NCBI RefSeq assembly: GCF_002741055.1
Contig: NZ_CP016809.1
Span: forward strand, 1,240,001-1,304,000
Source: Paenibacillus ihbetae
Lineage (GTDB): Bacteria; Bacillota; Bacilli; Paenibacillales; Paenibacillaceae
Direction: 5' to 3'
DNA: 64,000 nt
The notes under the pieces were generated by a model. That model was given only the letters and a program-made list of their open reading frames with translations. It made no database searches and was not told where the DNA came from. The stretch's first letter is position 1. Every line of letters starts with the position of its first letter. Shown piece after piece: positions 17,061-26,567 of the stretch. The position numbers and the translations under genes were made by a program.

Positions 17061-17918
17061 TCACCTCTTTCTCATCCCGATCCAGCTTGCCATGCGGCCT
17101 GTCGTTCCCCCATCCTTGCGATACGAGAAGAACAAGCCGTTATTACAGCTTGTACACCATGTTGTACATTCGATATGTTCCGCCAATATTCCTGCTTTAA
17201 TCATAATGCGTCTGTTTATTTCTTTCAAGTTCAGCATGTATTTCCCGTTTCCCTTGTCGATACATATGGTGAATTGCGGGTTCTCCGCGGAATCCTGCGG
17301 CGGGAGTTGTAGCGCTCTTACGCGATCCATCACGCGATCATCGACCTCATAGCAGCAGGCTCCGATCGAGGGGCCGATCGCCGCCCGGATCCGGCTCGGA
17401 TCGCTGCCATATTCGCCTGCCATCGCGCTGACCATGTTCCCGGCGATGCCGGCCACCGTTCCCTTCCACCCGGCATGGGCAAGACCGACCGCCTCCGTTA
17501 CCGGGTCCCAGAAATACAGCGGCACGCAATCCGCGTAGAAGGATGTCAGTAGAATGCCGGGCACGTTCGTGACCAGTCCATCCGTATCCTGAAAAGCAGA
17601 ATCACGGTCGAGGCTGCCTCTTCCCCGATCCTCTGCCCGGACAATCGCGACATTGCCGCTGTGGACCTGCTCGCCGCACGTCCAGTCTTCCAGGGAGAAG
17701 CCGAGTGCTTCGGCCATCCGCCTCCGGTTCCCGATAACATGCTCCGGAACGTCCCCTACGTGAAATGCCAAATTCAGGCTGTCATAGGGCTTCACGCTGA
17801 CTCCGCCATGCCGTCCGGTAAACCCGGCGGTGAGCCTCCCGTCCGGCGCACCGCGCTCCCAGCTCTCCAGCACAAACCGTCCGGACTCCTGCCCATGTTG
17901 TTTTACGAAAGGTTCCAT
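17061..17918 (-). CDS. pgeF: Purine nucleoside phosphorylase of laccase-fold family (PgeF, YlmD)
   Basis: PgeF/YfiH-family protein, 285 residues. Characterised members act on purine nucleosides, and a related Escherichia coli protein edits misincorporated residues in cell-wall precursors; earlier annotations call it polyphenol oxidase. The motifs TGRHGGVS, ADCVPLYFWDP, GLAHAGWKGTVAGI and GPSIGACCYEV carry the conserved His and Cys residues of the family's metal site. ATG at 17918 has GAGGTGA SD; earlier in-frame codons are unlikely. The gene heads the pgeF-yggS-sepF-ylmG-ylmH-divIVA run. The promoter was not pinned down. The 220 bases upstream hold no other gene. Confidence 0.9.
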   Translation of the reverse strand: MEPFVKQHGQESGRFVLESWERGAPDGRLTAGFTGRHGGVSVKPYDSLNLAFHVGDVPEHVIGNRRRMAEALGFSLEDWTCGEQVHSGNVAIVRAEDRGRGSLDRDSAFQDTDGLVTNVPGILLTSFYADCVPLYFWDPVTEAVGLAHAGWKGTVAGIAGNMVSAMAGEYGSDPSRIRAAIGPSIGACCYEVDDRVMDRVRALQLPPQDSAENPQFTICIDKGNGKYMLNLKEINRRIMIKAGILAEHIECTTWCTSCNNGLFFSYRKDGGTTGRMASWIGMRKR

Positions 17919-18143
17919 CGAATCACTCACCTCTACCCCAGTGTAACAGAAAACGCAGCCCGGAGACACCGCTATCCGCTGCCGCATTCGCAAATCGTTG
18001 AATTCGATATCCTTGTGGAGGGCATGTCAGCGATTGGTGACAGCTCCTTCCGCCTAACGCAACCCTAATCAAGCATACCAAACGTCGGCTCATCGAAACC
18101 GATCAGGCAGCAAATCTTCCGAAGTTTATCCTTTTTGACCTCT

Positions 18144-18452
18144 CTAGAAATTCCTTCTGTCCTGCCGCTCCGGCCGGTCCAGATATTCCACCGTTCCCTC
18201 ATCCTCCGGCACACGTCTAAGCTCCTCCATTTTGACCAGGACGACGTCCGAACCGATCTTCACGATATTGCGCCAAGGGATGATCAGATCACTCCCGCCT
18301 CCGAATAACCCCATAAACTTCCCGTAGCTGGGCACCACAATCGCCTCGATCCGTCCTTGACGGAGATCAAGCTCCAGATCGCTGATCTGGCCGAGCCGCT
18401 TCCCGTCGATGATATTAATAACATCCTTCGTTTGAAAATCGGATATTTTCAT
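18144..18452 (-). CDS. ymxH: YlmC/YmxH-family PRC-barrel protein
   Basis: Small protein of the YlmC/YmxH sporulation-associated family with one PRC-barrel domain. The sequence KISDFQTKDVINIIDGKRLG at the start and DLELDLRQGRIEAIVVP are the family features. Its function is not established. The start at 18452 (102 residues) matches the conserved beginning of relatives and has GGTGGGG six bases before, but two in-frame ATGs upstream at 18491 and 18485, also with AAGGTG nearby, remain possible. It lies between the sigG terminator and the pgeF gene. A weak TTTACG/TATACC pair, 16 bases apart, could be its promoter. Confidence 0.82.
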   Translation of the reverse strand: MKISDFQTKDVINIIDGKRLGQISDLELDLRQGRIEAIVVPSYGKFMGLFGGGSDLIIPWRNIVKIGSDVVLVKMEELRRVPEDEGTVEYLDRPERQDRRNF

Positions 18453-18587
18453 CTTTTTCCCCACCATCTGATTATCAGGTATCATCCGCATCACACCTTA
18501 GATGTATTTCATCGGGACCTCCATAGACCCCCTGGAATCCCTTGGTATACTATATGAGCCAAACGCGTAAAATAGCTTATTTTCATT

Positions 18588-18617
18588 AAAAAAACGATCC
18601 CGTCAACGGGGATCGTT
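18588..18617 (-). terminator. Intrinsic terminator after sigG
   Basis: AACGATCCC, a 7-base loop, GGGATCGTT, then five T on the reverse strand, located about 30 bases beyond the sigG stop. It closes the spoIIGA-sigE-sigG block. Confidence 0.92.
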
Positions 18618-18645
18618 ATGTTTTTTGGTTTGATAGCGGTACATC

Positions 18646-19428
18646 TTAAGTTTTTACATGCTTCTGCATCTGTTTGATTGCTGATTTCTCCAGCCTGGAC
18701 ACCTGCGCCTGCGAGATGCCGATTTCATCGGCGACCTCCATCTGGGTTTTCCCTTCGTAGAAGCGCATGGACAATATCATTTTCTCGCGCTGTCCGAGCT
18801 TATGCATCGCTTCCCGGAGCGCAATTTCCTCAATCCAGGAGATATCCTTGTTCTTGTCGTCGCTGATCTGGTCCATCACATAAATCGGATCGCCGCCGTC
18901 ATGGTAGATCGGCTCGAACAAGGAGACAGGATCTTGAATGGCATCTAGTGCAAAAACAACATCTTCCTTGGGCACGTTCAGCGCTTCGGAAATTTCAAAG
19001 ATGGTCGGTTCGCGCGAATTCGCATTTGTCAGCTGGTCTCTCACCTGCAGCGCCTTGTAGGCAATATCGCGCAGGGAGCGCGAGACGCGGATCGGATTGT
19101 TATCCCTTAAGTAACGGCGTATTTCTCCGATAATCATCGGTACGGCATACGTGGAAAATTTAACGTTTTGCGACAGATCGAAATTGTCGATGGCTTTCAT
19201 CAAACCGATGCAGCCGACCTGAAACAGATCGTCAACAAATTCCCCCCGATTGTTGAAACGCTGGATGACGCTGAGGACCAGCCTCAAATTTCCATTCACC
19301 AATTTTTCTCGAGCTGACCGTTCGTTGTTCTGCTGCAGATCATGGAACAGCTCCCTCATTTCCACATTCGTCAAAACCGGCAGCTTCGACGTATCCACAC
19401 CACAAATTTCAACTTTGTTTCGCGTCAT
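18646..19428 (-). CDS. sigG: RNA polymerase sigma-G factor, forespore-specific
   Basis: Late forespore sigma factor, active after engulfment. The 260-residue protein starts MTRNKVEICGVDTSKLPVLT, typical of sigma-G, then has region 2 with DLFQVGCIGLMKAIDNFDL and FSTYAVPMIIGEIRRYLRDN, and region 4 with GKTQMEVADEIGISQAQVSR. ATG at 19428 has GGGAGG nine bases upstream. It follows sigE by about 77 bases, as in Bacillus, where it has its own forespore promoter as well as readthrough. I could not define a sigma-F or sigma-G promoter here with certainty. Confidence 0.97.
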   Translation of the reverse strand: MTRNKVEICGVDTSKLPVLTNVEMRELFHDLQQNNERSAREKLVNGNLRLVLSVIQRFNNRGEFVDDLFQVGCIGLMKAIDNFDLSQNVKFSTYAVPMIIGEIRRYLRDNNPIRVSRSLRDIAYKALQVRDQLTNANSREPTIFEISEALNVPKEDVVFALDAIQDPVSLFEPIYHDGGDPIYVMDQISDDKNKDISWIEEIALREAMHKLGQREKMILSMRFYEGKTQMEVADEIGISQAQVSRLEKSAIKQMQKHVKT

Positions 19429-19505
19429 GATGACTAACCTCCCAAGGAGAAACATTACTGTACATTATCTCCGAGGGGGGTTATTTTATTCCTTGCCTTT
19501 TCCAG

Positions 19506-20228
19506 TTACACCATCTTGTTGAATTCCTTCCGGAGCCGCTTAATAATTCTTTTCTCCAATCGGGAAATGTAGGATTGCGAGATGCCAAGCAGGTCGGCAA
19601 CGTCCTTTTGCGTCTTTTCCTCCCCGTCCTGCAGGCCGAACCGAAGCTCCATAATCATGCGCTCCCGGTCGCTCAGCTTATCTAGCGCCTTTTGCAGCAG
19701 CTTTCGGTCAACCTGCTCCTCGATGTTGCGATAGATGGTATCGTTCTCGGTGCCAAGCACGTCGGAGAGCAGCAGCTCATTGCCGTCCCAGTCGATATTG
19801 AGCGGCTCGTCAAAGGAAACCTCGCTCCGCGTTTTATTGTTGCGCCTCAAATACATTAAAATTTCGTTCTCAATGCAGCGGGAGGCGTAAGTGGCCAGCT
19901 TGATTTTTTTCTCAGGGTCGAAGGTATTGACCGCTTTGATCAATCCGATGGCGCCGATCGAGACCAAATCCTCGATATTGATGCCCGTGTTCTCGAATTT
20001 GCGGGCAATATACACGACAAGACGAAGATTGCGTTCGATCAGCATCGCCCGGGTTGCCGCATCCCCTGTCGGCAGCTTTTTCAGCAGGTATTCTTCTTCT
20101 TCTTTCGTAAGCGGAGGCGGAAGGGCCTCGCTTCCACCGATATAGTAGATTTCCTGACTTTTCAAGCCTAGCAAAAACAATACGCGATAATATTGAAGCT
20201 GCAGCGCTAATCTCCATTTTACGGGCAT
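19506..20228 (-). CDS. sigE: Pro-sigma-E, mother-cell sigma factor
   Basis: Early mother-cell sigma factor, made as an inactive, membrane-associated precursor. The 240-residue protein opens with a hydrophobic pro-segment of roughly 27 residues ending near [11 protein letters not shown]; SpoIIGA cuts here after a forespore signal. Region 2 includes [20 protein letters not shown] and [16 protein letters not shown], and region 4 [23 protein letters not shown] has a strong TTAGGAGGA SD. It lies 146 bases after spoIIGA, and transcription probably starts at the spoIIG promoter at about 21481-21548. Confidence 0.97.
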   Translation of the reverse strand: MPVKWRLALQLQYYRVLFLLGLKSQEIYYIGGSEALPPPLTKEEEEYLLKKLPTGDAATRAMLIERNLRLVVYIARKFENTGINIEDLVSIGAIGLIKAVNTFDPEKKIKLATYASRCIENEILMYLRRNNKTRSEVSFDEPLNIDWDGNELLLSDVLGTENDTIYRNIEEQVDRKLLQKALDKLSDRERMIMELRFGLQDGEEKTQKDVADLLGISQSYISRLEKRIIKRLRKEFNKMV

Positions 20229-20374
20229 CTCTTATCCTCCTAAAAGTTTTCCTGATGGGAAACGAACGTTTGATTACTATGCCTGCTGGCTTTCCCGAAG
20301 GGAAAACGGACATGAATCATAGGTTTCATAGAAAGCGGCTTACACCCAAGTTTTCAAAGACTCATTCGCAAGGC

Positions 20375-21400
20375 TCAGCCGGCCGGCTTGGCTTCCTCCG
20401 GTGCTGCTCCGCGGTTGCTCCCTCTGGCTGCCGCCGCATCCGCAGCGGCATGCGAAGAAGTATTCGGAGCTCCCTCCCCTTCCGTTAGCGCCGGGTGAAT
20501 GATAGCCCGATAGGCTCTGTCCCCGGACAGGGTGCCTCCGTCTAGACCGATCAGTACTTTGGTCGTCGTATATTCGATGCCGCCGAGCTCAATTCGGACT
20601 GCATCCGGTTTCAAGGCGAGCATGAATGCTGCTCCGCGGTTCACGCCGCGATAAGGAACGAGCCGCAGGCGATCCTGCCATTCAAATTCCTCCATTCCCA
20701 GATCCATAATCAACCGATCGGGCTCTCCTTGCACCAGCCGCTCGCTCCAACCTTCTGGGAGGAACGCCTCCCAGAGCGAAGCCTCCATGACCATAACGGG
20801 TGTACGAGTCAAAGGATCGCTGAGCTGATTGCCGGTATCCAGTAGGCCCCTGCAGCTTATTTTCACGCTTCCGATCCATACCGTAACCTCTCCCAGGAGC
20901 GTTTCCCTGCTCTCCATTTTGCGTTTCGTGGTCTGAACGGCCTTAAACCCGAATACAACTACAAAAAAGGTAATACACGCAGCCCAAAACCCCACCTTCA
21001 GCTCAAATGACAATCCCCCGGTTGCCGTATACCATATCCCGCTGAACAGATCCCCCGAATTCTGAACCAGATAATGAACACCGATGATTCCCCCTGCCGC
21101 AGCGAAATTGACCATGTAAAAGGCGCCCAAATGGTGAATATAGCTTTGCAGGCTGGTAAACCCGAAAGCAATCCACAGCATCAGCAGGGATAATCCGAAC
21201 TTGATCAGGAAGGTGTACAAAAAGGAGAGCTCCGGGACAAACATCATGACGACATAGAGTGCCCCTGCCGCTGATGACAGGGCCAGCCTCCACCACTTGA
21301 GCTTGGTTCTTCGCATCCAGGCCGTCAGCGCCAGCAGAACCCCGTCAATCAGCAGGTTCACGATAAAAATGAGATCGATATAAACAACCAGGATCTTCAC
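20375..21400 (-). CDS. spoIIGA: SpoIIGA, sigma-E-processing aspartic protease
   Basis: Membrane protease that converts pro-sigma-E to active form in the mother cell. The 341-residue protein has about five hydrophobic helices in the first 160 residues (VVYIDLIFIVNLLIDGVLL at the start), then a soluble protease domain with the DTG catalytic motif in CRGLLDTGNQLSDPLTR near residue 185. The last 30 residues are Ala-rich and unlike the Bacillus protein. The start is set at GTG 21400 to match the family N-terminus; the AGGCGG before it is too close to be an ideal SD. Signal reception by SpoIIR is known for the family. Confidence 0.95.
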   Translation of the reverse strand: MKILVVYIDLIFIVNLLIDGVLLALTAWMRRTKLKWWRLALSSAAGALYVVMMFVPELSFLYTFLIKFGLSLLMLWIAFGFTSLQSYIHHLGAFYMVNFAAAGGIIGVHYLVQNSGDLFSGIWYTATGGLSFELKVGFWAACITFFVVVFGFKAVQTTKRKMESRETLLGEVTVWIGSVKISCRGLLDTGNQLSDPLTRTPVMVMEASLWEAFLPEGWSERLVQGEPDRLIMDLGMEEFEWQDRLRLVPYRGVNRGAAFMLALKPDAVRIELGGIEYTTTKVLIGLDGGTLSGDRAYRAIIHPALTEGEGAPNTSSHAAADAAAARGSNRGAAPEEAKPAG

Positions 21401-21480
21401 CCGCCTAGTCTGAATTCCTTTTTCGCTCTTTGTTCGCTCGGATGCGTTTGTTCTTGATCAGGGCTTTGGGAGATGCTACT

Positions 21481-21548
21481 AGTATAAGAAGAATAGGAAT
21501 CAAAGTCTGTCTAAACCTGTGGGCCGTTCGCAGACTTTTTTTGTCGAT
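21481..21548 (-). promoter_or_regulatory. spoIIG-type promoter with Spo0A-box-like sites
   Basis: The reverse strand has TATACT (21481-21486) and TTAGAC (21509-21514), separated by 22 bases, the unusually long spacing known for the Spo0A-activated spoIIG promoter. TTAGACA (21508-21514) differs from the TTCGACA form of the 0A box by one base and overlaps the -35. A second match, ATCGACA (21542-21548), lies further upstream. Spo0A control is inferred from this layout and gene order. The rest of the 21401-21727 gap holds no gene I can support. Confidence 0.65.
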
Positions 21549-21727
21549 GGAGGGCAGTTTTTAGAGACAGGAGAAAGGGGCGCGGTAAACCCGGCCGCCA
21601 ATACCTGATTCACGAAGTCACAGGCAGCTTCGGGTCGGCGCTTTATAGCCGGATGGTCTCGTATAAGCGATATTCGCGAAAGTCTGACATGGGAGGGCAA
21701 GGTTGTTGAATGTGGGGTGGATTTTCA

Positions 21728-21773
21728 TAAAAAAAAGCCTGCGCTTTGCCGCAGGGGCTGAAAGCGCAGGCTT
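21728..21773 (-). terminator. Intrinsic terminator after ftsZ
   Basis: AAGCCTGCGCTTT and AAAGCGCAGGCTT pair perfectly (13 bp) around a 13-base loop, followed by a T-run on the reverse strand. It starts directly past the ftsZ stop codon and separates the division genes from spoIIGA. Confidence 0.95.
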
Positions 21774-21780
21774 ATTCGTA

Positions 21781-22899
21781 TTAATCATTATTACGCGAAC
21801 GATTGCGAAGGAATGTAGGAATATCAAGCTGGTCATTGGTGCTCTGATTCCCGAATGGTCTCAGATTCACATTGCCCTTGTCGGAGGCCGGCTGCTGTTC
21901 GCCTTGCGGCATCGCCGGACGCCGTCCCGGCGGTGTCGGCATCGGCTTGCTCTCGAAGCCGGTTGCGATCACCGTCACCTTGATTTCTTCCTTCATGCTG
22001 TCATCGATGATGGCACCGAAGATCATGTTCACTTCCGGATCCGAAGCGGAGGTTACGATCTCGGCCGCTTCATTCACCTCGTACAAGGAGAGGTTGGCTC
22101 CTCCGGTAATATTCATAATGACGCCGCGCGCGCCCTCGATGGACGTTTCCAGCAGCGGGCTCATGATGGCCTTGCGGGCCGCCTCGGATGCGCGGTTCTC
22201 CCCGGTCGCCATACCGATGCCCATCAGCGCCGATCCGCGTTCCGTCATAATTGTCTTCACGTCGGCAAAGTCGAGGTTGATGAGACCCGGCACCGCGATC
22301 AAGTCGGAAATACCTTGAACCGCTTGGCGGAGAACGTTGTCCGCTTCACGGAACGCTTCCAGCATCGGAGTCTTCTTGTCCACAATCTCGAGAAGCCGGT
22401 CATTTGGAATGACGATAAGCGTATCCACCTTCTCCTTCAAAGCCTCGATGCCAAGCTCTGCATGAGAGGAACGCTTGCGTCCTTCAAATGTGAACGGGCG
22501 GGTTACGACGCCGACCGTCAATGCTCCGCATTCCTTTGCGATTTCCGCAATGACAGGAGCTGCACCGGTACCCGTGCCCCCGCCCATACCGGCGGTAACG
22601 AAAACCATATCCGCACCCTTTAAGGTGTTCATAATCAAATCGCGGGATTCCTCGGCGGCTTTTTTGCCTACTTCAGGATTAGCGCCGGCCCCGAGTCCTC
22701 GAGTCAGCTTGTCCCCGATTTGCAGTTTATGCTCGGATTTAGCAAGATGGAGCGCTTGGGCATCCGTATTTACCGTAATAAACTCAACGCCCTGCACGCC
22801 GTTTTCAATCATTCGGTTGACTGCATTGCTTCCGCCGCCGCCAACACCGATTACTTTAATTTGAGCTAAGCTCTCCATTTCGAAATCAAATTCCAACAT
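21781..22899 (-). CDS. ftsZ: FtsZ, tubulin-like cell-division GTPase
   Basis: Forms the Z-ring that places and drives septation. The 372-residue product has the [13 protein letters not shown] nucleotide segment near residue 18, the tubulin signature [13 protein letters not shown] at about 105, and the T7 catalytic loop [11 protein letters not shown]. The Pro-rich linker ends in the conserved tail peptide LDIPTFLRN, which binds FtsA and SepF. ATG has a GGGGGAGATG SD. It lies 57 bases after ftsA. The tail and all GTP-binding residues look intact. Confidence 0.98.
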   Translation of the reverse strand: MLEFDFEMESLAQIKVIGVGGGGSNAVNRMIENGVQGVEFITVNTDAQALHLAKSEHKLQIGDKLTRGLGAGANPEVGKKAAEESRDLIMNTLKGADMVFVTAGMGGGTGTGAAPVIAEIAKECGALTVGVVTRPFTFEGRKRSSHAELGIEALKEKVDTLIVIPNDRLLEIVDKKTPMLEAFREADNVLRQAVQGISDLIAVPGLINLDFADVKTIMTERGSALMGIGMATGENRASEAARKAIMSPLLETSIEGARGVIMNITGGANLSLYEVNEAAEIVTSASDPEVNMIFGAIIDDSMKEEIKVTVIATGFESKPMPTPPGRRPAMPQGEQQPASDKGNVNLRPFGNQSTNDQLDIPTFLRNRSRNND

Positions 22900-22956
22900 C
22901 TATTCCATCTCCCCCTCAATGTGCGTGGATGGCACGTCCACAGTCAAATGAATCCG

Positions 22957-24240
22957 CTATATAAACTCGCTGAACATTTTTTTCAAGCGTTCAATAAATC
23001 CCGGCTTCTGGCTGGTCTCCTGAGTTGCTGCGACAGGATTTTGCTGCTTAGCGCGGTTCACCGGTTTCTTGCTATTTCCGCTGTTGCTGCTTCCTCCTGC
23101 ACTGCTGCGCACTCGGACATTCCGGATTGCATTGTGGAGGATGCCGACTCCGCTGCAGTATCCCGGATCACGCACACCGATAAAATCGGGAACGGCAATC
23201 CGGACGGAGGTCGCCAGCTCGTTCTGTGCCACCTGCAGCACACCAGGCATGGACATCGTGCCCCCGGTAAGTATATAACCACCCGGAAGCTCATTGTAAC
23301 CCAGTCGTTTGATTTCCTGACGCACCAGCTGGAATATTTCCTGAACCCGAGGCTCGATGATGGCGGCCAGGTCCTCTTGGTTAAACTCCTTGTCCACATT
23401 GCTTCCGATTCTCGTAACTTTAAACGTGACTTCAGGCGCGGCGCTCTCCATAAGCGCACAGCCGTATTTCAGCTTGACCTTCTCCGCCTGGTCGGTTAAC
23501 GTCCGCAATCCGTATGCAATGTCATTCGTCACGAAATCCCCGCCTACCGGCAGCGTGGAGGTTGCAGCAATGCTTCCCTCTTCAAACACCGCAAGCGTCG
23601 TTGATCCTGCTCCTACGTCCACGAGCACCGAGCCCATCGTCTTCTCGTCCTTCGAGAGAGCCAATTGGCCGGCGCCTAGCGGAATCAGCACAAGGTCCTT
23701 GACCTTCAAACCTGATTTCTCCACGCAGCGGAGCAGATTATGTATTGCCGTCTTCGCGCCGGTAATAATCGTCGCTTCGACCTCAAGCCTCACACCAATC
23801 ATGCCTCGAGGGTCGGAGATTCCTTCCAAGCCGTCTACTACGAATTGCTTTGCCACCACATCGATTATTTCCCGATCCGGAGGAAGCGCCACAACCTCAG
23901 CGGCTTTCAGCACGCGGTCGATGTCTTCTTCCCCAATCTCGCGATCCTCGTTCGATACTGCCACAACGCCGTGGCTGGATTGAAGTCCGATATGATTACC
24001 GGTTATGCCGACGTATACTTCGGATATTTGAATACCGACCATACGCTCCGCATGATCAACAGCGTTGCGAATGGATTGTACGGTCTGGTCGATATCTACA
24101 ATTGCACCCTTGCGAATTCCCTCCGAGTCGGCAGATCCAACTCCAATAATATTAAAGGTTCCATTATTAACTTCCCCAATAATAGCACGAACTTTGGATG
24201 TACCGATGTCCAAACTAACAATGATGTCATTGTTGCTCAA
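22957..24240 (-). CDS. ftsA: FtsA, actin-like membrane anchor of the Z-ring
   Basis: Tethers FtsZ filaments to the membrane and recruits later division proteins. The 427-residue protein has the actin-fold phosphate motif VSLDIGTSKVRAI near residue 8, a connect segment DVGAGSTTLAVFEEG, and GYILTGGTMSMPGV near the end. The C-terminal amphipathic helix FIERLKKMFSEFI is the membrane-targeting sequence. The start is TTG at 24240 with GGAGGTG eight bases upstream. A separate sigma-A promoter lies about 150 bases upstream, so ftsA-ftsZ can be transcribed apart from the rest of the dcw cluster. Confidence 0.97.
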   Translation of the reverse strand: MSNNDIIVSLDIGTSKVRAIIGEVNNGTFNIIGVGSADSEGIRKGAIVDIDQTVQSIRNAVDHAERMVGIQISEVYVGITGNHIGLQSSHGVVAVSNEDREIGEEDIDRVLKAAEVVALPPDREIIDVVAKQFVVDGLEGISDPRGMIGVRLEVEATIITGAKTAIHNLLRCVEKSGLKVKDLVLIPLGAGQLALSKDEKTMGSVLVDVGAGSTTLAVFEEGSIAATSTLPVGGDFVTNDIAYGLRTLTDQAEKVKLKYGCALMESAAPEVTFKVTRIGSNVDKEFNQEDLAAIIEPRVQEIFQLVRQEIKRLGYNELPGGYILTGGTMSMPGVLQVAQNELATSVRIAVPDFIGVRDPGYCSGVGILHNAIRNVRVRSSAGGSSNSGNSKKPVNRAKQQNPVAATQETSQKPGFIERLKKMFSEFI

Positions 24241-24383
24241 GCTCTGGCACCTCCTGTTTTAACAAATAAAGTCGTCATAAAAAATTTACATTTCTACTTA
24301 TTCAACATAGAAGGGGCTATCCCTCTTTTTTCTACATTATTTTTACTGCCAACATTTGCTATAGAGGACCGTAAAATTCATGA

Positions 24384-24411
24384 AATATAAACGAGCGCCC
24401 AATGTTGTCAA
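24384..24411 (-). promoter_or_regulatory. Sigma-A promoter for ftsA-ftsZ
   Basis: TTGACA (24406-24411) and TATATT (24384-24389) with a 16-base spacer on the reverse strand, within the 213-base gap between divIB and ftsA. The AT-rich 5-prime untranslated region that follows is about 140 bases long. No gene lies in the gap. Confidence 0.8.
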
Positions 24412-24453
24412 TACTTTCAATTGTACCATTTATTCCTATTCCTGAGTAGAGGG

Positions 24454-25224
24454 TTATTCCCCTTCCGGGGCCTCTTCTTCAACTTCTTCATCGAAAGGCA
24501 CATAGGAGTCTGCTTCCAGCATCGTGATGATCCCCGGCTGTTCCAATTCCGTCACTTGATTCAGATACTCCACCTTATCCCGAAGCAGCGAAATGGAGGT
24601 AATGACTTCAAACTTGGAGCGCGTGTACAGCTTGATCCGGTCCGGGAAGGAAAGCGTTGGCGAAGGCATAATCTCCGAAATGTCGGAAGTCATGCTGCTC
24701 GGTATCTCGGCGAGCACCTCGCTGAGCTTTGCCTTGTTCGGGTCGGCCGGATCCCACTTGGTCAGAATCGGCTTCTCTACGGCGATTCCGCTTGCCGCAA
24801 CGGGAACCGATGTCCCGCTGGACAGGATCGCTTGAAAATCGCCGTCTGCGGACAGCTCATAAGCGACTGCAGGATACTCGGTGATCACGATGCTGATCTC
24901 GCCGGGGAAGCTCTTAACCACCTCAGCGGATTTTATCGTGCCGAGCCTGGCTAATCGCTGCTTGACCTCATCGGGATCGACTCCGAAATATTGCTCTCCG
25001 ATCCGAAGTCCGCTTGTCTCCATCAGCTGCTCTTTGGTGTTCAGCGTATTGCCCTTGAATTGAATCTCGGTAACCTGGCTGATCGGCGAACGGAAGAATA
25101 GAATCGTCAGCAGGGCTATGAACAATAGCAGCAGAATCCATATAATCTTTCTCGCCGCCCTCGGTTTGGGCTTGTCCTGTTTCAGGACAGGTATATGAGT
25201 ATTAGACATATCCTCTCTCTCCAT
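24454..25224 (-). CDS. divIB: DivIB/FtsQ, cell-division membrane protein
   Basis: Single-pass protein of the septal FtsQ-FtsL-FtsB (DivIB-FtsL-DivIC) complex that helps control septal peptidoglycan synthesis. The 256-residue protein has a short basic cytoplasmic part, a transmembrane helix at about 27-48 (IWILLLLFIALLTILFF), a POTRA domain (VTEIQFKGNTLNTKEQLMETSG) and a beta domain with ITEYPAVAYELSADG. The extracellular end is acidic. ATG at 25224 has GGGAGG five bases before; an alternative ATG lies five codons later. It follows murA closely. Confidence 0.92.
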   Translation of the reverse strand: MEREDMSNTHIPVLKQDKPKPRAARKIIWILLLLFIALLTILFFRSPISQVTEIQFKGNTLNTKEQLMETSGLRIGEQYFGVDPDEVKQRLARLGTIKSAEVVKSFPGEISIVITEYPAVAYELSADGDFQAILSSGTSVPVAASGIAVEKPILTKWDPADPNKAKLSEVLAEIPSSMTSDISEIMPSPTLSFPDRIKLYTRSKFEVITSISLLRDKVEYLNQVTELEQPGIITMLEADSYVPFDEEVEEEAPEGE

Positions 25225-25267
25225 AAAGACCTCCCACCCCCTCCGCATGGAGGGGATGACCAGGACC

Positions 25268-26551
25268 TCAATTGGCTAAATCAAGCGGCTTCGGTATGGA
25301 AGCCTGGCGGTAAATACGCGCTCCCAAGCCTTGGAACATGTTCTCGATCCGATCATAACCGCGGTCGATGTGATGCACTTGCTCGACCACCGTCGTTCCC
25401 TGCGCGGCCAATCCGGCAATGACCAGAGCCGCACCGGCCCGCAGGTCGGTTGCCTCTACGGTCGCTCCATAAATTCGCTGAACGCCGCGTATAAAGGCAT
25501 AGTTCATATCCGTGGAGATATCGGCCCCCATCCGGGAAAGCTCCTCCACATGCTTAAATCGTCCTTCAAATACCGTTTCTTTCATCACACTGAAACCATC
25601 CGCTACTGACAGCAGCACCATCACCTGGGATTGCAGGTCGGTTGGGAATGAAGGGTACGGCGAAGTCACGATTCGTTCCACCGCTTTAGGACGGCTCATG
25701 CAGCTTATGTTTATTATATCATTGCATACACTGGTTTGAACACCGGCGCGCTTCAGCACATGCATAAGGGAGGTCAGATGGGACGGATTCGTCTTCGTCA
25801 GCGTTACGCTGCCCCGGGTGACGGCAGCGGCGATCATGACGGTTCCCGCAACGATCCGGTCGGGAATAATCTCGTATTCGCAAGGCGTCAGGCGCTCCAC
25901 GCCGTGGATCGTAATGGTGTCGGTTCCCGCCCCGATGATGTTAGCGCCCATTTTGTTCAGAAAATGCTGAAGATCCTGAATTTCCGGCTCCCTTGCGGCA
26001 TTCGAAATGACCGTCGTGCCGTGCGCCGTAGCCGCCGCCATCATGATATTCTCCGTTGCTCCCACGCTGGCAAAATCCAGATGAATATCCGTTCCGACCA
26101 GCCGGCTGGCCCTGCAATGGATTTTATCGCTGCTTTCCTCGATCTGCGCGCCCAGCGCCTGGAGCCCTTGCAGGTGAAGGTCGATTTTTCGTTCTCCGAT
26201 CGCGCAGCCGCCTGGCTGATAAATGGTCACTTCACCGAAACGGGCCAGCAGAGGTCCCATCAAGAAGATGGAGGATCGCATCTGCTTCATTAAATCTTCC
26301 GGGACATGAAACGAATTGGCAGACGAGGTATCCACGGTAACCGTCTCCAGCTCGTGCTTGCATTTGGATCCGAGACGGCTGAGAATGCTGAGCATCACTT
26401 CAATGTCCAGCAGATGCGGGACGTTGCTTAATTTTACAGTCCCCTCTGCAAGCAGACTTGCGGCCAAAATAGGCAAAGCTGCATTTTTCGCACCATGGAT
26501 ACGTATGGTTCCTGATAGGGGCCTTCCACCCTCAATCACCAATTTGTCCAA
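25268..26551 (-). CDS. murA: UDP-N-acetylglucosamine 1-carboxyvinyltransferase
   Basis: First committed step of peptidoglycan synthesis: transfers enolpyruvate from PEP to UDP-GlcNAc. The 427-residue EPSP-synthase-fold protein has the active-site Cys in YQPGGCAIGERKIDLH (Cys 116), so it should be sensitive to fosfomycin by family knowledge. The N-terminal IHGAKNAALPILAASLLAEG is conserved. The start is TTG at 26551 with GGAGGTG seven bases upstream. Bacilli often have two murA paralogues; which one this is cannot be told here. Placement inside the dcw cluster, between murB and divIB, differs from Bacillus subtilis. Confidence 0.96.
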   Translation of the reverse strand: MDKLVIEGGRPLSGTIRIHGAKNAALPILAASLLAEGTVKLSNVPHLLDIEVMLSILSRLGSKCKHELETVTVDTSSANSFHVPEDLMKQMRSSIFLMGPLLARFGEVTIYQPGGCAIGERKIDLHLQGLQALGAQIEESSDKIHCRASRLVGTDIHLDFASVGATENIMMAAATAHGTTVISNAAREPEIQDLQHFLNKMGANIIGAGTDTITIHGVERLTPCEYEIIPDRIVAGTVMIAAAVTRGSVTLTKTNPSHLTSLMHVLKRAGVQTSVCNDIINISCMSRPKAVERIVTSPYPSFPTDLQSQVMVLLSVADGFSVMKETVFEGRFKHVEELSRMGADISTDMNYAFIRGVQRIYGATVEATDLRAGAALVIAGLAAQGTTVVEQVHHIDRGYDRIENMFQGLGARIYRQASIPKPLDLAN

Positions 26552-26567
26552 TGTATCACCTCCGAGT

